Below are positions 42,461 to 51,388 of a stretch of DNA of 64,000 bases, piece after piece (within the stretch, counting starts at the first letter, position 1; each line of letters starts with the position of its first letter). The translations under genes and the position numbers were made by a program. Origin of the DNA: JAGWBG01 sp034421095 (GTDB lineage: Bacteria; Chloroflexota; Dehalococcoidia; Lucifugimonadales; JAGWBF01); the NCBI GenBank assembly GCA_034421095.1, contig DAOUKR010000026.1, positions 124,001-188,000 of the forward strand, read 5' to 3'. The notes beneath the pieces are model-generated. The model made no database searches. It saw nothing but the letters and a program-made list of their open reading frames with translations, and was not told where the DNA came from.

Positions 42461-42859
42461 ATGCCTGTGACTGATCCCGTAGCGGATATGTTGACCCGAA
42501 TAAGGAATGCCCAGACCATGAGACACGAGTCCCTGGTGATGCCCGTCTCAAAGATGAAGGTCTCAATAGCGCGAATATTGAAATCGGAAGGATTTATCAG
42601 AGACTACGATATGCTAAGGGGCCAGCCCCAGCCCGTGCTGCGTGTACACCTGGCTTACCGGGAAGGCAGACAACCGGCCATCAGCGGCCTGAAGCGAGTG
42701 AGCAAACCGGGACTCAGGGTTTACGTGGGCAAGGGGGAGATTCCCCGTGTGTACGGCGGGTTGGGCATAGCGATCCTGTCCACGTCCCAGGGATTGATGA
42801 CGGGACGGGATGCATGGCGACAAGGCATAGGAGGGGAGCTGCTCTGTCATGTCTGGTAA
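42461..42859 (+). CDS. rpsH: 30S ribosomal protein S8
   Basis: S8, 132 residues: DPVADMLTRIRNAQTMRHES, the LRVHLAYREGRQPAISGLKR loop and the C-terminal GLGIAILSTSQGLMTGRDAW. It binds the 16S central domain and in E. coli represses the spc operon. Its end overlaps rplF by 11 bases. Confidence 0.97.
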   Translation: MPVTDPVADMLTRIRNAQTMRHESLVMPVSKMKVSIARILKSEGFIRDYDMLRGQPQPVLRVHLAYREGRQPAISGLKRVSKPGLRVYVGKGEIPRVYGGLGIAILSTSQGLMTGRDAWRQGIGGELLCHVW

Positions 42860-43448
42860 CGGAAGCGGTAACGGAACTGCCAACGGGAAAAATGAAAGGA
42901 CACTCTCCAGGATAGGCCGTAGGGCAATACCCATACCTGCCGGCGTGGAGGTTATCCTGGGCTATGGAGAGGTGACCGTTAAGGGACCTAATGGCACCCT
43001 GGTTCAGCCCATACACCCCGACGTGAACGTAAGTGTGGAAGATGGCCGGGTGGTGGTGGAAAGGTACTCGGCCAGCAAATTCCACCGTGCCCTGCACGGA
43101 CTTACCCGCAGCCTAATCGCCAACGCCATAGTCGGAGTAACCCAGGGATACCGGAAGACCCTGGAGCTTATGGGAGTGGGCTACAGGGTGCAGCAGTCCG
43201 GCGACGGCATAGTGCTTAACGTGGGATACAGCCATACGGTGGAGGTTAACCCTCTGGAAGGCGTTACCCTGACTGTCGAAGGCAATAACCGTGTCCACGT
43301 CGATGGCAACGACAAGCAGAAGGTGGGAGAGGTGGCGTCGGTCATCCGTAGGGTGAGGCCACCCAACGCATACAAAGAGAAGGGCATAAGGTACGCCGGA
43401 GAGGTGCTGCGCTTCAAACCCGGCAAGTCCGCGGCGAGAAAGAAATAG
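42849..43448 (+). CDS. rplF: 50S ribosomal protein L6
   Basis: L6, 199 residues against about 178 usually. The extra N-terminal residues 1-17 are Gly/Asn/Ser-rich (SGNGSGNGTANGKNER) before SRIGRRAIPIPAGVEV. Then come GPNGTLVQPI, the LELMGVGYRVQQSG strand and PPNAYKEKGIRYAGE. The start overlaps rpsH, so coupled translation is likely. Confidence 0.96.
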   Translation: MSGNGSGNGTANGKNERTLSRIGRRAIPIPAGVEVILGYGEVTVKGPNGTLVQPIHPDVNVSVEDGRVVVERYSASKFHRALHGLTRSLIANAIVGVTQGYRKTLELMGVGYRVQQSGDGIVLNVGYSHTVEVNPLEGVTLTVEGNNRVHVDGNDKQKVGEVASVIRRVRPPNAYKEKGIRYAGEVLRFKPGKSAARKK

Positions 43449-43505
43449 AAAGTCCGAATGTCATATCGGGGAAACAACTTCCCGGCGAGCTGGAGGCTAC
43501 ACTAA

Positions 43506-43874
43506 ATGCCTAGAGATAAGGATTCACGGAAACTGAGGTTGGCAAGACACCGGAGGGTGCGACGCAAGGCTTCCGGGACGCCCGACCGTCCCAGGCTTTG
43601 TGTCTTCCGAAGCCTCAAGCAGATATACGCTCAGGTTATAGACGACGTCAACGGACATACCATAGCCTTTGCATCCAGCTTGGAGCCGGATATAAGGCAG
43701 TCGGCTGAACCGGTAGCCAAGGCCGAGCTATCGAAGCGGGTGGGTGCTGCCATAGCCCAAAGGACTTTGAGCACGGGTGCAACCAAGGTGGTCTTCGACC
43801 GTGGGGGATATAAATACCACGGTCGAGTCAAGGCGCTGGCCGATGCTGCGAGAGAGGGAGGTCTGGATTTCTGA
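43506..43874 (+). CDS. rplR: 50S ribosomal protein L18
   Basis: L18, 122 residues: RRVRRKASGTPDRPRLCVFR, SLKQIYAQVIDDVNGHTIAF, KVVFDRGGYKYHGRVKALAD and AREGGLDF. It binds 5S rRNA with L5. Its stop overlaps the rpsE start by one base (TGATG). Confidence 0.97.
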   Translation: MPRDKDSRKLRLARHRRVRRKASGTPDRPRLCVFRSLKQIYAQVIDDVNGHTIAFASSLEPDIRQSAEPVAKAELSKRVGAAIAQRTLSTGATKVVFDRGGYKYHGRVKALADAAREGGLDF

Positions 43875-44410
43875 TGGTCTCCACATTGCCACAAACCCCT
43901 ATCCAATTTACCGGTGGAAAGATAGACGCATCCAATCTTAACCTGAATGAGCGAGTGGTATCCACCCGTCGCATAGCCAAAGTTGTCAAAGGGGGACGCC
44001 ACCTGCGTTTCAACGCCCTAGTGGTCATAGGAGACGGGGAGGGAATAGTTGGGGCAGGTCTTGGCAAGGCTCTAGCCATCCCCGACGCCGTCCGAAAGGG
44101 TAACGCCTCCGCCAGAAAGAGCCTGATTAAAATTCCGCTAAGGGGGAGCACGATACCCCAGGAGGCTTCGGCCAAGAAGGGTGCCTCGCTGGTCCTCATC
44201 AAGCCTGCGCCCCCCGGCACCGGCCTCATCGCCGCCGGCGTGGTCAGGGCTGTCCTGGACCTGGCAGGGGTGAAAGACGCCGTTGCCAAGTCCCTGGGGT
44301 CTCGCAATCCCATAAACGTGGTCTATGCCACCCTCGAGGCTTTGCAAAAGCTGAAGGACCCTGCTCAGGAGATAGCAATGCGCAAGGGGTTGGGGACACC
44401 GGAACGGTAG
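43874..44410 (+). CDS. rpsE: 30S ribosomal protein S5
   Basis: S5, 178 residues: LNERVVSTRRIAKVVKGGRH, FNALVVIGDGEGIVGAGLGK, GVKDAVAKSLGSRNPINVVYAT (20: KDAVAKSLGSRNPINVVYAT). It belongs to the mRNA entry site. It is followed by a 159-base spacer where rpmD (L30) is usual. Confidence 0.97.
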   Translation: MVSTLPQTPIQFTGGKIDASNLNLNERVVSTRRIAKVVKGGRHLRFNALVVIGDGEGIVGAGLGKALAIPDAVRKGNASARKSLIKIPLRGSTIPQEASAKKGASLVLIKPAPPGTGLIAAGVVRAVLDLAGVKDAVAKSLGSRNPINVVYATLEALQKLKDPAQEIAMRKGLGTPER

Positions 44411-44569
44411 ATAGTCGTAGAGTATCGCAGGTGCAAACTGTTCCCGGTCGAGATAAGATGAGAACCCTTATTTGGCCACCCTTTCGGATACTTGCAGCGT
44501 ATCTTTGGAATACAGAACGGGATTTCCTTAATCCCCGAGGAGTTTTGACAACGTGGGAGGTCTCCTAAA
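44411..44569 (+). other. spacer in the usual rpmD (L30) position
   Basis: This gap between rpsE and rplO is just too small for a normal 60-codon L30 gene. It contains a 36-codon open frame (44458-44568, MRTLIWPPFRIL and on) that shows no L30 features and has no ribosome site. L30 is missing in some bacteria, so this reads as gene loss. Confidence 0.6.
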
Positions 44570-45013
44570 ATGATGGAGCATCAGGTATCCCCCACTCCTG
44601 GAGCAAGGAGGGGCAGGAAGCGACTTGGCCGAGGGGACGCCAGCGGTCATGGAAGCTACTCCGGTCGTGGCATGAAGGGCCAGAAGTCTCGCTCGGGCAG
44701 AGGCGTGCGGCCAGGGTTTGAGGGAGGACAGTTGCCCCTCATAAAGGGACTTCCCATGAGGCGCGGGTTCACCAACATATTCAAAAAGCAATACCATCTG
44801 GTGAAATTGGAGGAGCTAAACAGGTTCCCCAGGGACTCGGAAGTAGTCCCGGAAAGCCTGGTCAGGGCGGGGATATTGAGGAGCATAAAGTACCCGGTGA
44901 AAATCCTTGGCAATGGCGAAATCACAGTCCCGCTCAGGGTACGCGCCCACAAGTTCACGGACTCTGCTCGTGAGAAGATAGAAGCAGTCGGAGGAAGGGC
45001 AGAGGCGATCTAG
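44570..45013 (+). CDS. rplO: 50S ribosomal protein L15
   Basis: L15, 147 residues: GARRGRKRLGRGDASGHGSY, GRGMKGQKSRSGRGVRPGFE and PLIKGLPMRRGF. The VEAIGGRAE-type end is EAVGGRAEAI. GGGAGGTCTCC precedes the ATG. secY follows after 2 bases. Confidence 0.97.
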   Translation: MMEHQVSPTPGARRGRKRLGRGDASGHGSYSGRGMKGQKSRSGRGVRPGFEGGQLPLIKGLPMRRGFTNIFKKQYHLVKLEELNRFPRDSEVVPESLVRAGILRSIKYPVKILGNGEITVPLRVRAHKFTDSAREKIEAVGGRAEAI

Positions 45014-45015
45014 CC

Positions 45016-46341
45016 ATGATGACCCAAGAGATAGAGGGGAGACCACGGCTGCTCCAAGCGGCCATTGACTCCTTCCGCATTCCGGACCTCCGGGGAAAGA
45101 TATTGTTCACCCTGGCCCTGCTGGCCGTGTTCCGGTTCATGGCCCAGGTCCCCCTACCCGGAATAGACCAGAACGAGCTGGACAACCTCTTCGATTCCAA
45201 CCAGCTTCTGGGGTTCCTTGACCTGTTTAGCGGGGGCGCTCTCAGAAATATGAGCGTCGCCGCCCTGGGTGTGTTTCCCTATATAACCTCATCCATCGTG
45301 ATGCAGCTACTTGTTCCCGTCATACCCAGCTTGCAGCGTATTTCCAGGGAAGGCGAGTTGGGACGACAGAGGATTAACCGTATCGTCCACTGGCTGACCG
45401 TCCCCATAGCCCTTGCCCAGGGCTATGGGCAATTGCAGCTTATTCAGCAAGCCGGAGTTATCAGCAACGTCTGGTCCGGGCCCGGCAACGGCGACTTTAT
45501 AGCCACCATAGCAATGCTTGGGTCACTGGTCGCAGGGACCATGTTCCTTGTCTGGCTGGGCGAGCTAATCACCGAGCGAGGCATCGGAAACGGCATATCT
45601 CTCATCATCTTCGCTGGTATCGTCGCAGGCTTCCCCAGCCTGATGCAGCAGACATCGGACCAGACCAACGCCCTGGGGATAATCTGGCTGGCGATTATCG
45701 CGGTAGCAGTCATGGCCCTCATCGTGGTCTTCACGGAGGCCCACCGCAGGATACCTGTACAATACGGGCGCAGCATCTTTCGCGGTGGCAGGATGTATCG
45801 CCAAACTGGTGCTACCTATTTGCCCATAAGAATAAACTCGGCGGGGATGATTCCCCTCATTTTCGCTTTTTCCGTTGTCATATTGCCTGGCACTATAGCC
45901 AGCTTCGTGGGGGTCCGCGAGGATTGGATAGGAGATGTGGCTGGCGCCCTCTCCGTATGGTTCAGCCCCACCCACGGCTTCTATTGGGTGCTGACCTTTC
46001 TGTTGGTGGTAATCTTCACCTTCTTCTACACACTGGTGGTCTTCCAGCAGCAAAGCCTTGCGGAGAACCTCCAGCGAAACGGAGGATTTGTGCCCGGCAT
46101 CCGACCGGGCCAGCCCACTCAGGACTATCTCAACCGTGTCATTCTGCGCCTCACGGTTGGGGGAGCGCTATTCCTGGGCTTCGTGGCGATTGTGCCCTAT
46201 ATCGCCTCCCAAATCACGGACGTGCAAGCTGCGGTGCTTCCCAGTGTCAGCTTGCTGATTATGGTGGGAGTAGCCCTGGATACCTTGCGCCAGCTGGAGG
46301 CCCAGCTGCTCATGCGAAACTACGAAGGATTTTTGAGGTAG
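45016..46341 (+). CDS. secY: protein translocase subunit SecY
   Basis: SecY, 441 residues, ten hydrophobic segments. Typical segments are RFMAQVPLPGID in TM1, FSGGALRNMSVAALGVFPYI at the plug, ERGIGNGISLIIFAGIV, the cytoplasmic loop EAHRRIPVQYGR and the C-terminal LLMRNYEGFLR. It forms the membrane channel with SecE and SecG. Two ATGs are adjacent at 45016 and 45019. adk follows after 9 bases. Confidence 0.97.
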   Translation: MMTQEIEGRPRLLQAAIDSFRIPDLRGKILFTLALLAVFRFMAQVPLPGIDQNELDNLFDSNQLLGFLDLFSGGALRNMSVAALGVFPYITSSIVMQLLVPVIPSLQRISREGELGRQRINRIVHWLTVPIALAQGYGQLQLIQQAGVISNVWSGPGNGDFIATIAMLGSLVAGTMFLVWLGELITERGIGNGISLIIFAGIVAGFPSLMQQTSDQTNALGIIWLAIIAVAVMALIVVFTEAHRRIPVQYGRSIFRGGRMYRQTGATYLPIRINSAGMIPLIFAFSVVILPGTIASFVGVREDWIGDVAGALSVWFSPTHGFYWVLTFLLVVIFTFFYTLVVFQQQSLAENLQRNGGFVPGIRPGQPTQDYLNRVILRLTVGGALFLGFVAIVPYIASQITDVQAAVLPSVSLLIMVGVALDTLRQLEAQLLMRNYEGFLR

Positions 46342-46350
46342 TACTCTGCC

Positions 46351-47028
46351 ATGAATTCACGTCAAAGCGTGTGCGGTGCAAACCGACTGATATTGCTAGG
46401 CCCTCCCGGAGCGGGCAAAGGCACTCAGGCCAAGACGCTGGCCGCCAGATTGGACGTGCCCCACGTCGCTTCCGGAGACCTGTTCAGGCATCATCAGCAG
46501 CAGGGTACACCTCTAGGTGTGAAGGCGCTGGAATACATGACCCAGGGAATGTTGGTCCCAGATGAGATAACCATTGCCATGGTGTTGGAGCGAATCCTGC
46601 CGCCCCTGGCACAGAATGGTTTTCTGCTGGACGGGTTCCCGCGAAATCTCATACAGGCGGAGGCCCTGGAGCAAGCCCTGGCAGGTAGGGGGCAGGAGAT
46701 AACCAAAACTATCCTGATTAAGGTTCCCGCTGACGAACTGGTGTCGAGGCTCAGCGGACGCCTGGTATGCCGCCAATGCCAGGCCCCTTATCATAAAGAG
46801 ACGGCGCCCCCCCAAACCCCTTACGTATGTGACTTTTGCGGAGGGGAGTTGTACCAGAGGCAGGATGACACGCCGGAAGCGATTCGGACGCGTATCCAGG
46901 TCTACGAAGACGAGACGCAGCCCCTTGTAGAGTATTATGATAGGGATAATTGCCTGGCGGAAGTTGATGGAGTTGGGGGAGTGGACGAGATAAGCCTGAG
47001 GCTTCTTCAGGCCCTGCAAGCCGAATGA
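46351..47028 (+). CDS. adk: adenylate kinase
   Basis: Adenylate kinase, 225 residues, the long zinc-LID form. P-loop GPPGAGKGTQ, AMP-binding ASGDLFR, GFLLDGFPRN, and a LID with CRQC and CDFC (four cysteines) in the R-LVCRQCQAPYH to CGGELYQRQDDTPEAI segment. It equilibrates ATP, ADP and AMP. The first 10 residues before RLILLG are extra. Confidence 0.96.
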   Translation: MNSRQSVCGANRLILLGPPGAGKGTQAKTLAARLDVPHVASGDLFRHHQQQGTPLGVKALEYMTQGMLVPDEITIAMVLERILPPLAQNGFLLDGFPRNLIQAEALEQALAGRGQEITKTILIKVPADELVSRLSGRLVCRQCQAPYHKETAPPQTPYVCDFCGGELYQRQDDTPEAIRTRIQVYEDETQPLVEYYDRDNCLAEVDGVGGVDEISLRLLQALQAE

Positions 47029-47118
47029 TGAGTACAGTGGAGGCCACCCGACGAGGTCGAGGAACTAGAAAGGGACGGGCTATCTTAAAATTGAGAATCA
47101 GTCCGTGAAGGTGATAAA

Positions 47119-47922
47119 ATGAGTACAAGGAAAATTGAAACAGCATCCAACTCGCCGTCGCGCTATTCGGGCGGCATAACCGTCAAGTCCCCCCAGGAGA
47201 TGGACGCCATGCGGCGGGCCGGTGGCGTGGTTGGCGCTACCCTTGCCCTGCTGCGGGAGTCGGTCAAGCCCGGCATCAAGACCCGGGAATTGGACGCCAT
47301 CGCGTACAAGGAGATAAGGAGGCGGGGGGCCAAACCGGCGTTCAAGGGCTATCAGGGGTTCCCGGGCACTATATGTGCATCCGTCAACGATGAGATAGTG
47401 CACGGGATACCGGGAGACAGGGTGCTGAGAGAGGGAGACCTGATTAAAATGGACGTGGGGGCCGTCATTGACGGCTTCATAGGCGACGCCGCCATCACCG
47501 TTGGAGTGGGTAATATAAGCCAGGAAGCCGCAGACCTCATTGAAGTTACGCGTGATTCCCTTCACGAGGGCATCAAAGCTGCCAGGGCAGGCGCGCGGGT
47601 GGGAGACATAGGGGAGGCGGTACAAAAATTTGCGGAGGCCCGCGGGTACGGCGTCGTCCGTGAGTACGTCGGACACGGTATTGGCCGGTTCCTCCACGAG
47701 GACCCCCAGGTCCCCAACTATGGCCCGGGTGGTAGGGGCGCTCTGCTCCGTAAGGGTATGACAATAGCTATTGAGCCAATGGTGAACATTGGCGACTGGC
47801 ACACACGGCTCCATGACGACCAGTGGACGGTGGTCACAGCCGATAAAAGCCTCTCGGCCCACTTCGAGCATACCATCGCCATAAACGATGGGGAGGCCGA
47901 GATTCTGACGGTCCCGAGATAG
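47119..47922 (+). CDS. map: methionine aminopeptidase, type I
   Basis: 267 residues with the pita-bread fold. The metal ligands appear in order: Asp in KMDVGAVIDGF, Asp in IGDAA, His in YVGHGIGRFLHE, Glu in IEPMV and Glu in the closing DGEAEIL; the substrate His is in SVNDEIVHGIPG. It removes the initiator Met from nascent proteins. The N-terminal 13 residues are a short polar extension. AAGGTGAT precedes the ATG. Confidence 0.97.
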   Translation: MSTRKIETASNSPSRYSGGITVKSPQEMDAMRRAGGVVGATLALLRESVKPGIKTRELDAIAYKEIRRRGAKPAFKGYQGFPGTICASVNDEIVHGIPGDRVLREGDLIKMDVGAVIDGFIGDAAITVGVGNISQEAADLIEVTRDSLHEGIKAARAGARVGDIGEAVQKFAEARGYGVVREYVGHGIGRFLHEDPQVPNYGPGGRGALLRKGMTIAIEPMVNIGDWHTRLHDDQWTVVTADKSLSAHFEHTIAINDGEAEILTVPR

Positions 47923-47968
47923 ATGCTTCTCCCAGCCCTTGGAACCCCAGGAACCCCAAAGGAGGTCT

Positions 47969-48187
47969 ATGGCTAAGAAGGAAGCGATAGAGGTGGAGGC
48001 GACAGTCGTAGAAGCCCTGCCGAATGGCATGTTCAGGGTAGAGCTTCCCAACGACCATAGGGTTTTGGCCCATGTTTCAGGCAAAATCCGCCTCCATTTC
48101 ATAAGGGTGCTCCCGGGAGACCGGGTGCTGGTAGAGCTATCGCCCTACGACTTGAGTCGGGGGCGCATCACATACCGATTCAAGTAG
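47969..48187 (+). CDS. infA: translation initiation factor IF-1
   Basis: IF-1, 72 residues, a single S1/OB domain: EAIEVEATVVEALPNGMFRV, HRVLAHVSGKIRLHFIRVLP (both 20), GDRVLVELSPYDLSRGRITY. The ATG at 47969 has GGAGG 3 bases upstream; the upstream open frame from 47939 is not coding. Confidence 0.96.
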   Translation: MAKKEAIEVEATVVEALPNGMFRVELPNDHRVLAHVSGKIRLHFIRVLPGDRVLVELSPYDLSRGRITYRFK

Positions 48188-48214
48188 GCAGACAGGCGTT
48201 GAGATGGTGTTGAT

Positions 48215-48328
48215 ATGAAAGTAAGAGCTTCTGTGAAACCCCGTTGCGATAAATGCAGAGTCATAAAGCGCAAGGGATCGGTGCGTATAATCTGCTCCAA
48301 CGCTAGACATGCTCAGAGACAAGGCTAG
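48215..48328 (+). CDS. rpmJ: 50S ribosomal protein L36
   Basis: L36, 37 residues: MKVRASVKPRCDKCRVIKRK, then GSVRIICSNARHAQRQG. The Cys-Cys-Cys-His zinc ligands (CDKC, C, H) are all present. It is the short, zinc-containing form. It fits exactly between infA and rpsM, its usual place. Confidence 0.97.
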   Translation: MKVRASVKPRCDKCRVIKRKGSVRIICSNARHAQRQG

Positions 48329-48348
48329 ACCAGCAAGGAGGCGATAAT

Positions 48349-48741
48349 ATGGTGCGTGTGTCGGGTGTAGATATACCTGATGGGAAGAGAGTGGATGTGG
48401 CTTTGTGCCGCATCTACGGCGTGGGCTCCACCGTGGCCCAGGATATTCTGAGAAGGGCCGATATAGACGGTGACCCCAAGCCGAAGGTAATGGAGCTTTC
48501 CGACGAGCAGATAGACAGAATCAGGGAGATAGTAGACCGGGATTTCGTGGTTGAAGGCGACCTGCGGCGGGAAGTTACCATGAACATACGCAGGCTAATT
48601 GAGATTGGGTCCTTTCGTGGCCTCCGGCACCGTCGCGGGCTGCCCCTCCGGGGACAGAGGACCCGTACCAACGCCAGGACTCGCAAGGGACCCAGAAGGA
48701 CAGTGGCAGGGCGCGGACGCCGCACCGGAGCCAAGAAGTAA
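48349..48741 (+). CDS. rpsM: 30S ribosomal protein S13
   Basis: S13, 130 residues: RVSGVDIPDGKRVDVALCRI, YGVGSTVAQDIL, then GSFRGLRHRRGLPLRGQRTR and NARTRKGPRRTV. Contacts the P-site tRNA and bridges to the 50S. Starts 20 bases after rpmJ behind AAGGAGG. Confidence 0.97.
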   Translation: MVRVSGVDIPDGKRVDVALCRIYGVGSTVAQDILRRADIDGDPKPKVMELSDEQIDRIREIVDRDFVVEGDLRREVTMNIRRLIEIGSFRGLRHRRGLPLRGQRTRTNARTRKGPRRTVAGRGRRTGAKK

Positions 48742-48763
48742 CCGGCAAGAGTAAAGGAGGCCC

Positions 48764-49147
48764 ATGGCAAGACCCAGAAGTCGCCGAAGAGAGAGGAAAG
48801 TTGTACCAAGAGGCCGAGCGTACATTCACTCTACCTTTAACAACACTCTGGTAACCCTCACAGATCCTCAGGGTAGCGTACTGGCGTCATCCAGCGCCGG
48901 TACGTCCGGGTTCCGGGGGTCGCGTAAGGGCACTGCCTTCGCCGCACAGAGAGCGGCCGAACAGGCTGCCCGGAAGGGAATGGACCAGGGTCTCAGACAT
49001 GTGGATGTCCTGATTAAAGGCCCAGGCTCCGGTAGGGAGGCGGCCATACGCTCCTTGCAGGCAGCCGGGCTAATCATAACCAGCATCAGGGATATAACCC
49101 CCATACCACATAACGGGTGTAGGCCACCTAAACGTAGAAGGGTGTAA
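48764..49147 (+). CDS. rpsK: 30S ribosomal protein S11
   Basis: S11, 127 residues: GRAYIHSTFNNTLVTLTDPQ, SAGTSGFRGSRKGTAFAAQR, KGPGSGREAAIRSLQAAGL and the PHNGCRPPKRRRV end. AAAGGAGG precedes the ATG. Confidence 0.97.
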   Translation: MARPRSRRRERKVVPRGRAYIHSTFNNTLVTLTDPQGSVLASSSAGTSGFRGSRKGTAFAAQRAAEQAARKGMDQGLRHVDVLIKGPGSGREAAIRSLQAAGLIITSIRDITPIPHNGCRPPKRRRV

Positions 49148-49157
49148 GGATAGCACG

Positions 49158-49784
49158 ATGGGACGATATGCAGGACCTGTGTGCAGGTTGTGCCGCAGGG
49201 TTGGAGAAAAACTATTCCTCAAAGGTGAGCGTTGCTTCACGCCCAGATGCGCCATAGAGCGGAGACGCACACCCCCCGGGAACCAATCGGGCCGACGAAG
49301 GCGAGTTTCCGACCACGGCATCCAGCTTCGCGAAAAGCAGAAGGCACGGTACATTTACGGCATAATGGAGGGCCAGTTCAGAAGGTACATGTCCCAGGCT
49401 TTCAAACGGCCGGGGGTCACAGGACAATACCTTCTTGAGCTCCTTGAAAGACGCCTGGATAACGCAGTGTACCGGTTGGGATTCGCCGAGTCCCGGCGTC
49501 AGGCCCGCCAACTGGTGCTCCACGGCCACTTCACCGTAAATGGCCGCAAGACGAACATACCCTCCTACATGCTGCGGCCGGGAGACGTAATCGCCTGGAA
49601 GGAGTCCCACAAGCAAAGGGACTTCTTCAAAGCGCTTACCGAGGACATACCCAAGCGGCCTGTACCCAGTTGGCTCGACCTGGATACCAACAATATGACA
49701 GGCAACGTGTCCAGTGTCCCCAATGAGGAGGACCTGGAATCGGCGATAGATACACGGCTAATAGTGGAGTTTTACTCGAGGTAG
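49158..49784 (+). CDS. rpsD: 30S ribosomal protein S4
   Basis: S4, 208 residues. The N-terminus MGRYAGPVCRLCRRVGEKLF and the CFTPRCAIERR segment carry the Cys zinc motif. The S4 RNA-binding domain is LDNAVYRLGFAESRRQARQL and HFTVNGRKTNIPSYMLRPGD. In E. coli it also regulates the alpha operon. AAGGATAG precedes the ATG. Confidence 0.97.
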   Translation: MGRYAGPVCRLCRRVGEKLFLKGERCFTPRCAIERRRTPPGNQSGRRRRVSDHGIQLREKQKARYIYGIMEGQFRRYMSQAFKRPGVTGQYLLELLERRLDNAVYRLGFAESRRQARQLVLHGHFTVNGRKTNIPSYMLRPGDVIAWKESHKQRDFFKALTEDIPKRPVPSWLDLDTNNMTGNVSSVPNEEDLESAIDTRLIVEFYSR

Positions 49785-49792
49785 TAGCGATT

Positions 49793-51001
49793 ATGTTGGA
49801 AACCTCTATCATGTCAAGGGGAACAACCCAGGGCGGGACCGAGAACCTTACCCCTGAGATTAAAATACTCCAGGCTGATAATACCTACGGTAAGTTTACC
49901 ATAGAGCCGCTGCAACGGGGCTATGGCATGACTATAGGCAACCCTATAAGGCGTATGCTCTTGAGTTCCATAGAGGGGACCGCCATCACGTGGGTGAAGA
50001 TTGACGGGGTTTTGCACGAGTATTCCAACATATCCCACATGAGAGAAGAGGTCATGGAATTTCTCCTGAGGGTAAAGGGAATACGGATACGCTCCGTCAC
50101 CGGCAGACCCGGTAAAATGCGTCTTGAAATAACCGGACAGGGTAGGGTGTGTGCAGGGGATATAGCCACGTCCGCCGATTTCGAAATCGTCAACCCGGAA
50201 CATCACTTGGCGACCCTGGACTCGGATGATGCCTCTATTTCGGTGGAGTTCAACGTGGACCACGGCAAAGGCTATCAACCCGTTAGCCAGGGCGATGGAA
50301 TAACGGGGCCTCTTATGGGTGTCTTGCCGGTTGATGCCATCTTCAATCCTGTGAGGAAGGTCAACTACGCAATCGAGAGGACTCGTGTAGGGCATGTCAC
50401 CGACTACGAGCGTCTGGTGTTGGAGATGTGGACCGATGGCACGATAACCCCCATAGACGCCCTCAAGAAATCATCTGACGTGCTGGTCAACCACTTCTTC
50501 CTGTTCAGCAATCTGGGCAACGAGACCAAGGGCGGTGCTGACAGACCCTCAATTACGGTTTCTCCTGAGATATACCAGACCCCCATTGAGAAACTGGAGC
50601 TTACTCCCAGAACTCTCAACTGCCTCAAGCGGGCCTACATTAGCAAAGTCGGCCAGGTGCTTGAAATGAGCAATAGTGAGCTCCTCAAGATAAGAAACTT
50701 CGGGGAGAAGTCACTGGAGGAGCTTTTGGCCAAGCTGGGTGCCAAGGGCATGTTGAGCGAGGAGGATGCGGCAGCAAGGCTGCCCGGCCACGGGACCAAT
50801 GGAGGCGTACAGGAGGGAGTTGAGGTGTTTCAGACGGCCAGCGAGGTTGATGACGATAGCCATCTTGCCGCCCAGTTCGAGATTGACGATGACAAGCCCA
50901 TTTGGGAGGACGAGGGTGGTAACGACGACGAGGATGACCTCGTGACTTTGTACGATGCCAAACTTGATAGCCCGTTTAGACAAAATAGAGAGGAGAACTA
51001 A
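49793..51001 (+). CDS. rpoA: RNA polymerase alpha subunit with acidic C-terminal extension
   Basis: RpoA, 402 residues against about 315-330 usually. The N-terminal dimerisation domain (GYGMTIGNPIRRMLLSSIEG; EVMEFLLRVKGI) and the alpha-CTD (IEKLELTPRTLNCLKRAYIS; RNFGEKSLEELLAKLGAKGM) are complete. After about residue 321 come 80 further residues, strongly acidic and disordered (EVDDDSHLAAQ, EDEGGNDDEDDL), ending SPFRQNREEN. No frameshift is evident; rplQ starts 8 bases after the stop. The tail may contact basic partners such as ribosomal proteins or DNA-bound factors, which is speculation. Confidence 0.96.
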   Translation: MLETSIMSRGTTQGGTENLTPEIKILQADNTYGKFTIEPLQRGYGMTIGNPIRRMLLSSIEGTAITWVKIDGVLHEYSNISHMREEVMEFLLRVKGIRIRSVTGRPGKMRLEITGQGRVCAGDIATSADFEIVNPEHHLATLDSDDASISVEFNVDHGKGYQPVSQGDGITGPLMGVLPVDAIFNPVRKVNYAIERTRVGHVTDYERLVLEMWTDGTITPIDALKKSSDVLVNHFFLFSNLGNETKGGADRPSITVSPEIYQTPIEKLELTPRTLNCLKRAYISKVGQVLEMSNSELLKIRNFGEKSLEELLAKLGAKGMLSEEDAAARLPGHGTNGGVQEGVEVFQTASEVDDDSHLAAQFEIDDDKPIWEDEGGNDDEDDLVTLYDAKLDSPFRQNREEN

Positions 51002-51009
51002 GACCGCCG

Positions 51010-51363
51010 ATGGTAGCACATCGTATAGCTGGTAAGAAGCTAGGCAGACCCAAGGACCAGCGGGTGGCTCTCCTCCGCTCTCTGGCTGGCGGGGTTGTGC
51101 GTCACGGACGCATAGTTACCACCCAAGCCAAAGCCGTGGAAACCAGGAGGTTCGTCGAGAAGCTCATAACCCACGGCAAGAAAGGCACCCTTCACCACCG
51201 CCGCCTCGCCCTGGCCCAGGTCCCCAATCAGGAGGTGGTGAAGAAGGTGTTCGATGAGTTGGCCCCCAGGTATGCCAACCGGCCGGGAGGGTATACCCGT
51301 ATTGTCAAGCTGGGGTCCCGGAAGGGAGATGCGGCAGCCATGGCCCTCGTCGAACTGGTGTAA
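51010..51363 (+). CDS. rplQ: 50S ribosomal protein L17
   Basis: L17, 117 residues: GKKLGRPKDQRVALLRSLAG, VETRRFVEKLITHGKKG and RIVKLGSRKGDAAAMALVEL. Typical position after rpoA. Confidence 0.97.
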   Translation: MVAHRIAGKKLGRPKDQRVALLRSLAGGVVRHGRIVTTQAKAVETRRFVEKLITHGKKGTLHHRRLALAQVPNQEVVKKVFDELAPRYANRPGGYTRIVKLGSRKGDAAAMALVELV

Positions 51364-51388
51364 GGTCCAGGTTGAGCGTGGTCCACAG

